Below are positions 56,601-64,000 of a DNA stretch of 64,000 nt, piece by piece. Every line of letters begins with the position of its first letter. The stretch's first letter is position 1. The notes under the pieces are model-generated. The model made no database searches. It worked only from the letters and a program-made list of their open reading frames with translations, and was not told the origin of the DNA. The DNA is from Strigamia acuminata (taxonomy: Eukaryota > Arthropoda > Chilopoda > Geophilomorpha > Linotaeniidae): contig OX442316.1 of the NCBI GenBank assembly GCA_949358305.1, positions 7,192,001 to 7,256,000 of the forward strand, in the 5' to 3' direction. The translations under genes were made by a program, and so were the position numbers.

Positions 56601-59600
56601 CCCACAGCATATTACACCAGAGACATCAGGTGGAGTTGGCAAAATGGCTCTCCAGTCCAACTTAACTCATTGTTCGTTGATTTAAAAGTTATAACACAAA
56701 GAAAGACACTCAAGTACAAATTTAACTCATTAAATCAGTAGCTTTACAGTGATCACAAATGACTGACGATATACGAGCAAGCAATACAACGGAATAGCAT
56801 TAATAAATCACATTTATTAAACACTATTTATTGCTTTGCTTCAGATAACAAGAACGCTTATTTATACATGATTGCACATCACCACAGTGCAATCTATCCT
56901 CGAATATTTCCACACACAAGTTTCTGCTTTTAAATTACTACAAATATTAGTTAGACGCATTTAAATGTGCTTTGCCGCCGTTTGGCGTCGATGTAGTAAA
57001 GCGACTTCTTCGGAGTAAATTCTGAAGTGTCGCCGAAGGATTTTACCATCAAATTAACTTCGCAATAAATATTTTTTATTATTACAACCGTATTAACACT
57101 AACACCACACAGCTGAAAAGCTGTTTTGAAATGCGTCATGAGATCTAGAAAGACGTTTAGTTTGGCACTTTATTAACCTTCAAAATATGTGCGGGTTTTA
57201 CACACTGATCCACAAATATAAATTTTGATCAATATAAGAACCGCGGCCGTCGAACTCGATCCACCAAGTTACCTGCGGACTACTAAACAAAAGTCTGCTG
57301 TTTTTGTCTGTCCAAATTACTCAACTGTTTTTTTTTTTCTCAAATGAAAAAGTCTTTCAATAATACGTCGTTAAAAGAAAGCTCTTTGAAATCCGCCACC
57401 ATTTAAAAGTTTGTGCCCAACTATTCCTCCAGTGACTCTTGTCGATCGAAATTGAAGGCTGTGGAGACTCTTCGTTGACTCTCGTCTTACCAGGTAATTC
57501 CAATGGAACGAGCAGCGTTTTATGGTGGTGCACACGCCTATCGAGTTTCTAAGGTATATTGACAGGGAGTTAAGGTGTGTAGTAAGGTGAGTGCATGAAC
57601 ACAGATTTCCCAGAACGTAATAAACGACATGTTCTTCATACTGGGTACTGATTTGTTTGTCCCTGAGATTCGTCTAGATCGTATGAGAAACTTCGTTTAT
57701 TATTCCCAGTCTCGTTTTAATCCCACACTAACTCCCAGCAAGTAAATAACGAGATTTAATCAACGTTAGCGATGCAATCTCGTGTATCGAAACCCATACG
57801 GTGCAAAAATATATTTTACAATACAGAGGGTAAATACTCAAAAATGAAACGCTGTAATTTTTAATTTATTTCCTTTAATGCACGTTTGTGAATTGTCTTA
57901 GTTTGTTCAACGTGTCCCCCATGGAGTGCACTAACAGCCCTGCATTTTGACCATAACATCAACTTCTGTACCATGATGTGGCACCATATTTGAACTGACA
58001 GTTACGACCGTTGTTGTAAATCGAGAGTAATGCTTAGATTAAATGATTAAACAAACAAAATTTAAATGTGGTGTGCCAATCACTAGCAAGTTTATTTTTA
58101 AAGTGTTTCATTTTTGAGTATTTTGAGTATTCAAAATGTATAGCATTCCGTAGAATTAAGTACTCCGTATATTATTTGTACATTAAATAATACAATTGAA
58201 AAAAAAATGTTTGAAAATGCATTCATATCTGTCAATTTGCTTAACAGCATTGCAATATAATTTTAATCCATTTTTGGGGACTGTCCGAGCAAACAAACAG
58301 CTTTTTCAGATGGAAAATGCCACTTTGCTTGTTTTCCAACAAAAACCTGTGAATTGGACCTAAAATCGATATGACAATAGATACAATTTATGAAAAATGA
58401 TGATCATACATTGGCTTTCGTCTTGGCTGCTGGAATCAAACCTAAGCCGGGCATGACGAAGAAGGATCTTCGTCCAATGCTATTATTAAAATGAGCCTCA
58501 ACTTGCGCCATTTTAATATTTCACAAAGTTTTCACCAAAAAAAAATCAGCATTTTGAAATGATTAAAAATCGATTGCCATATTCCTTTTCATTCGATAAG
58601 TTCAGAGGATTTTAAAAAGAAACGTTAAAACAGCTTGTCCACGTCGTCAAATATGTACCTACTTAATGATCCCACCTAAATAACAAATAAGCTCCTAAAT
58701 CTGTGTAATATCCGTGGACAGCACACGCTGTTTAAAACTGATTCGCAGCCATTAAATCATGTTTATATTGTGTAACAACATTTGACTACATTATAAAATG
58801 CCATAAATTTATCAATTCATTGGAATGATACGATAAGGTGTGATTAATGTATCAATGGATGAGTATTATTGAGCATTATTTTCGCTTATCTCAGCATGGA
58901 ATCGTGTAAACTACGAATTTTTTCATCCACAATTCCAACACACAGCGTCAAAATAATTTTCTTCATTCTCTTATTAACTTCCTCCATTCTTTATGAAAAC
59001 CGCGAAAAAAGAAACGTTTCCTGCACAGCACCAACGTTAAGCCGCGAAGCATCGACCAAATGCAACGAAGAAGACTGTGTTAAACTGACTGAGGCTGTTG
59101 TCACAATGTTCCTCTTAATTGACGGCGACTTCTTACTTTACCATTGATCGAGTACATGTGTGTAATGGAACACCATTCGCACTGTACAACTTCAGCATGA
59201 AACGGCGCTTTAAGACGAAGCTGCTGGCAACACCAATTACCGCCGTGTTAACTCTACACGCCGTAGATAATTATATTAAACAGAATGCGGATGAGTAAAA
59301 GTTGCACACACAATAATTCCACTTCTTAAACGACGTTCAATAAAAATCTTTAAGTAAAAACTTTTTCCATTAGAAAAAAAGCTAAGTACCGCCACGGTTT
59401 GCTTGGAGGCAACTTTGGATAGTGTGCACAGCACGAATTTCAATTTTTTTTCTGCATTTCGCACGACTGCTTCCAGAGGTTTGGAGTTCACTCTGCTGTA
59501 CGCTTACTGCACATCTGTTGTTACGAACTGATCGGGCAACTTTAGCATTAGACCTAAAGCACGACCGCAGAATGATGGCAAATTGTATTGTGTTGCTTGA

Positions 59601-62600
59601 TAAGTCAGTCGGGTCTTGATGCTTCAGTTGTACAATAATGAGAAGATTTTTTCCCTTTGGTTATCGCGCTTAACGCTGGTTATTTAAGCTTAACGTTCCC
59701 ATGTCAACATATGGCCTTAATGCGCACTCTCTCTAAGCTTCATCTCGCTTTTGAATACTATTTTGAAATGTTAAAAAGTGTAGAAATTTACACTATAATA
59801 CCAAGTTATGGTTACACTTGATTCCGTTGCAAACTCAATTTAAATGTTTTAGAATTTATTTACTACGTTTTTACATGTTTACATGCACGTTATCAAGACA
59901 ATTTTCACCTTTCCTTCCTTTTTTGTTAATGTAAATGCAAACATTTTAAAACGACAAATAATTTGCATTTAAGGTGAAAATTATCCAGTTAATTTTCTAC
60001 TCAAAACATTGTAAAATATAATATTTTTTGCCTACTTTTTGCCTTACCCCCCTCCAAGCAAAGTAAATAAATAAAACTTATGCTTATTTGGTCACCGTCG
60101 AGCGTCCTCTATCAGAATATGGAAGTGCCTCATTACCTTTAACGTTCAAGCTATTGGAAAATTACTCTCTTGTCATCTTGGATGTTTCAAAATCGAAATC
60201 ATAGGTTAACTAATGAGACACGCGCTGTGTATTTAAAGTGTCTGAAACCATTGATGACAGTCGACGAAGCAGGTAAACATGCATCAACGTTTATGTAATT
60301 TTTTTTTTTATTAATATTATTAGTTGCCATTCAAATTTAACGTATTCAATAATTGAATTAAACGTCAATAACATTTCTAATACAACTCAATGACGGATTC
60401 ATTCCCTTTAACAGTCAATAATCCCCGAGATTGAAATCCCGAACCATAATTCACCTGCCATGTAACCAACATCTTAGTTACATGACTTTAATCATCATTG
60501 ATCAAAGTCTTATACAAACGCAAGGAATAAGTTAAAGCATCCGATTAAAGTTCGCCCAGAACTGCCAGTTTTATGCAATAAAATTAATAATTTAGTGAAA
60601 TTCTCTAATACTCTTCGTGTTTATATTTCGGTAAAATCGATACAAATTTTAAAATTCTGAGATTATAGTTAATGATTGCTTTAATGCTTTTGGATCGAAG
60701 GTCCGAAACAAAACCCAAAACCTTTGGCGTCTTTGAGGAATTTTGCCTATCACAAGAGCTTTGTCACTGAAATGTGTACAAAGCAGCATACGGAACTGAC
60801 GGCTTTACCTTCCATTCGAAGAAAAGCTACACTTTGGGATTTTTCCCTTACTGGCAAAAAAAAGAAAAAAAAGACAAGAAAACATCACACAATCTCGATT
60901 GCTTTGATCCGATGATTTTTCCAAGAGAAATACACATTTCAAATCACGAATTCCAGCTACCAAACACAATACATTAGTCGCTGAGTGCTTTCGGCTATAG
61001 CATAAACTGACCAAGCTACTAAACTTGTATCGAGGGAATATTGCATTACTTTCTCTGTGATTTCTCTGTCACACGATCCCTCTCTGGGTTTACTACGTGA
61101 TTCCTACCAACTAATCACATTGCCCAGAGAGAGAAACAAGTCAAATGTTCTTCGTTTTGATTGTGTTATCAAGTAGCACAAAACTGGCAAACTCAATCAA
61201 ACTACTTCGTATCGATTTGTGGCTATTTTGAATTATTAATTAATCATCCTTATCTAAACAAGCTTTTGAAAAGCAGACAAGTTCCAGCACTTTGTGGCAC
61301 AAGCGTCTCGGGACCCGCGAGTCTGTAGGGAACAAATGAGGAAACGTCTCGACAACCGGCAGCGACCACAGATTTGCACAACCACGTGACTAAACACATC
61401 ATAAACTGCAAGATACACTTTGGGCCAAATTTCTCGAGGTTGGCTAGGAAGAAAATAGATTTTATTTTGTTGGCCTCATTTTCTAACAATGGGGGTCCAA
61501 AATCCCCCAGCGTCAAGAGGCCTCAACTGACCTAAACACGCCTCTGTTGATGTACAATATACAATTTGTGGAGAAACCTCATCCAATTTATGCGCTCTGT
61601 GGCCCATATATTTGGCAAACCTTTCGTCGTACGAACTTCGGATTGCACCCATTCGAAAGCTCTTAAAATTTCGCTTCTTTCCATGGAAGTCTCGTGCCAC
61701 CGCTTTGTCTTGTTGACCCGCCTCGTCCTTCAGAGAGCGTTTGCACCATTATGTGCAATATCTTTTTCCCCCACAAATGTTTCTCTTAATATATTAATAT
61801 TAAATGATCTTTCGGTGGCTTTTGATATATAAATATATAAATATATATTTTACTTTGTTCTTCGAAAGCTCATTTTATTCCATCTCTTGCTCTTTGAAGA
61901 AGACCGAATCACCTTTAGAGACAAAAGTGTGCGCCATAGTTTTGGTTTTTGACAAAAATTCATTACGAGGATATTAACTTAACTGATCATTGTTGGCAAA
62001 ATAAACGGCTTTCCTTCCGCCACTACATAGTTTCGGGTCAAAAGAGGCACAGTGACAAAGAGTCCATGTGGGAGTTCGAGTTGACAGGTAATTAATTTTG
62101 CGTGCCAAATCCACAGTGCAAAGAGGGCGTAAATGAGCGAAAATACAATTGACAATGTGAAAGAATGAAAAATGAAAAGTAAATTACGTTAACAGTTTAT
62201 GCAGTTTGAAAATTATGCCCGTCTCTCCCTTAAGAAAGTAGTAAAAACATTACAGAATGAGTTAGCTGCACTTTGAAAAATTAAAACCCTTGTTGTGACA
62301 GCGCTTCTATACTCGCACAATCAGAGTAACTCGTGATGTTCTTCCCACAGGCGATTTTATATACGAAAATAAGGTCCTTCTCCTAAAAAGCTAGTCAAAT
62401 AAAAAAATAAAGAGATGTAGTAAAATTTTAAAGCCTGGAAATTAATTTTCTGGAAACGAAGAACATCTGTATTAAGACGCTGAGCGACTTCATTAATTCT
62501 CGTTTAGGGGTAGTAATTAATGCGTCGTTTCATTGGCTTTTATAATGGGCTTTATTTTTTATTTTTTTTAAAAAAAAATATTCTAAACAAACGTCGCATT

Positions 62601-64000
62601 GTTTAAGGCCTCGAATTTCCATTATCTTAACCGATTGTGTGTATTTTTTATTTTTATTTCTAATTTTTATTTTTTTTTTAAAAAGAATATCTTTTACAAG
62701 GGTTAGAAAAATGTATGAAATATGAAGAACTTGGTAACATCTGTTGTATTAGTCTACAATTGTTTCATCTTCCATTGGTTTTAATGGAAATCCAAAAATC
62801 AGTTTTTTTTTTCTGTTTTTTTTTTCGCTTTAGTCTTTCTGCATCCGAGTGAAAAATCAATAAATGAACAAGTTCAGCTGCAAATTTTCTTCACGTTTAA
62901 AGACCGATTAGCATTGCAGATACCGAGAAAAAGTTTTTTTTTTAAAACGAAAAGAAAATAAGATTTATAACGTAAACAATTTGCAATTTGCAATTTTCAA
63001 TCACTTAAATTGCATAAACAATTACAAAAGTGAAATTTCTTGTTATGTTGATTTCAAGTGACCAATTTCGAAGTTTCCAGAATAATAATATACATAAAAA
63101 AAAAGATTCGTATTAGTTTGTTAGAAATATAGAGAAGAATCGTTCCAAGCAATTTTTCACTTCCTTGAGCCTCAAAACACGTAATAAAAAAATTATGCAA
63201 AGCTCTGCCAAGAAAAGCTGCATGATACATAAGAACTGCTTTGCATTACAACTAAAAATGTTCAAAAAAAAAACGAAGTCAACTCAGATTTAACAAGTGC
63301 TAATTACGAATAGCAGCTCACTAAACGATCACACAACTCATAAAATCAATACTTACAAATTTATGTTAAAAGCCTATTAAACTCAAACCAATTAAAAACA
63401 TACTTAAACCAAATTAATGACTTAAACAAAATAAATCACCCAAAGAAAAGAAAAAAAAATTTTAAAAAAAATCTTATCTTTTTTCCGAAAATGTGTTTTG
63501 ATCACTTAATCTGAGCAAACAAAATTACTTTACTGAACAAATATTTTTAAAAAATACTGCGGTCGTTAGTTTGAACCACACAAAGGCATTGAATCATGCT
63601 TTAGTTGTATCTTTCAACTTCGTGTTGACCGTCCACCATGATCTAGCCGTGAAATTGAGTGAATTTCAGCCCCTTCTTTTATCGCCTATCCGCTTAAACT
63701 ATTTTATTTTCCTTGTATTCAAACATAAGATATTCTAAAAAAAAAAAAAAAGATATATCTAAAAAAAAAAAAAAAAGAGAGAGAGAAAAAGGAAAGAATG
63801 ATTTTTATATCTGATATATAAAATGATGCAGTTGATGGCAAACCACACAAACCTTAAATATGAATCTTCAAACCTCAACCACAACTGAACGAGATAAGGT
63901 ATAGGTTGACGAGAAAGGGACCCAAAGGATTGTCAGATGATAAAATATCCTCGCACAAGACTCTCCTGGCACCGGTTTCTACAAGTAAGCACCAGAGACC
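50619..64000. other. no convincing gene; probable 5' intron or regulatory DNA of sidestep-like gene
   Basis: No gene with joined exons could be built across this 13 kb. It contains many homopolymer and simple tracts: poly-A at 50007-50025 and 53020-53041, (TA)n at about 55772-55789 and 61819-61850, and a poly-A/GA tract at 63738-63790. A few short coding-like stretches (53402-53640, 53890-54290, 58401-58508, all on minus) are discussed as findings. A signal-peptide exon ending in phase 1, needed by the sidestep-like gene, was not found with confidence. Confidence 0.5.

Noticed and set aside
58869-59147. 92-codon plus-strand open frame with a hydrophobic stretch
   Set aside because: No splice sites, promoter, polyadenylation signal or recognisable motif; consistent with chance in this region.
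61250-61832. Overlapping open frames on both strands in a GC-richer patch
   Set aside because: Neither strand gives protein-like sequence or exon signals.

Overview
The window is eukaryotic, AT-rich, insect nuclear DNA. Genes are split by many short GT-AG introns (often 45-90 bp), and the families found (methuselah-like GPCRs, sidestep-like IgSF, JHBP/Grp7-like protein, TTAGG-type telomere repeat) point to an arthropod. A beetle is my best guess, but order is not proven by the sequence. Exon boundaries were assigned by eye from splice signals and reading-frame continuity. For most genes all exons join in frame with the expected family length.

0-15 kb is a fast-evolving family region. It holds three methuselah-like GPCR genes on the minus strand (one cut by the window edge), a six-domain antistasin-like gene on plus (2969-4076), and a small six-cysteine secreted peptide gene (4667-5045). 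These are followed by a cluster of small secreted proteins on minus that share a C-P-x-G...D...C-R core (8075, 8996, 10005, 12175, 14350). Two of them sit in a ~2.4 kb tandem duplication (about 8996-11479 and 11480-13850). The second copy carries a solo-LTR-like insertion whose empty site is preserved in the first copy. A hAT-type MITE with a perfect 8-bp target duplication lies at 5609-5720.

15.8-35 kb is a gene-dense housekeeping block: LRR secreted protein (minus), glutaminyl-tRNA synthetase (minus, 13 exons), ABHD16A-like lipase (minus, 17 exons), torsin (minus), TRMT2B-like m5U methyltransferase (plus, divergent from torsin), a secreted low-complexity protein, tRNA-Pro(AGG), Tat-SF1 homologue HTATSF1 and TMEM181 (minus, with one apparent single-base frameshift).

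36-40.4 kb holds three secreted genes on minus (collagen-like Gly-rich, WAP domain, poly-Gly) and a JHBP/Grp7-allergen-like gene on plus.

40.8-50.6 kb is a sidestep-family cell-surface receptor on minus: five Ig domains, one FN3, TM and short tail in 14 exons. A 3.6 kb intron contains an interstitial (TTAGG)n tract. Its signal-peptide exon is not identified. From 50.6 to 64 kb I see no convincing complete gene. It is probably the 5' intron or upstream regulatory DNA of the sidestep-like gene, with a few coding-like fragments listed as findings.
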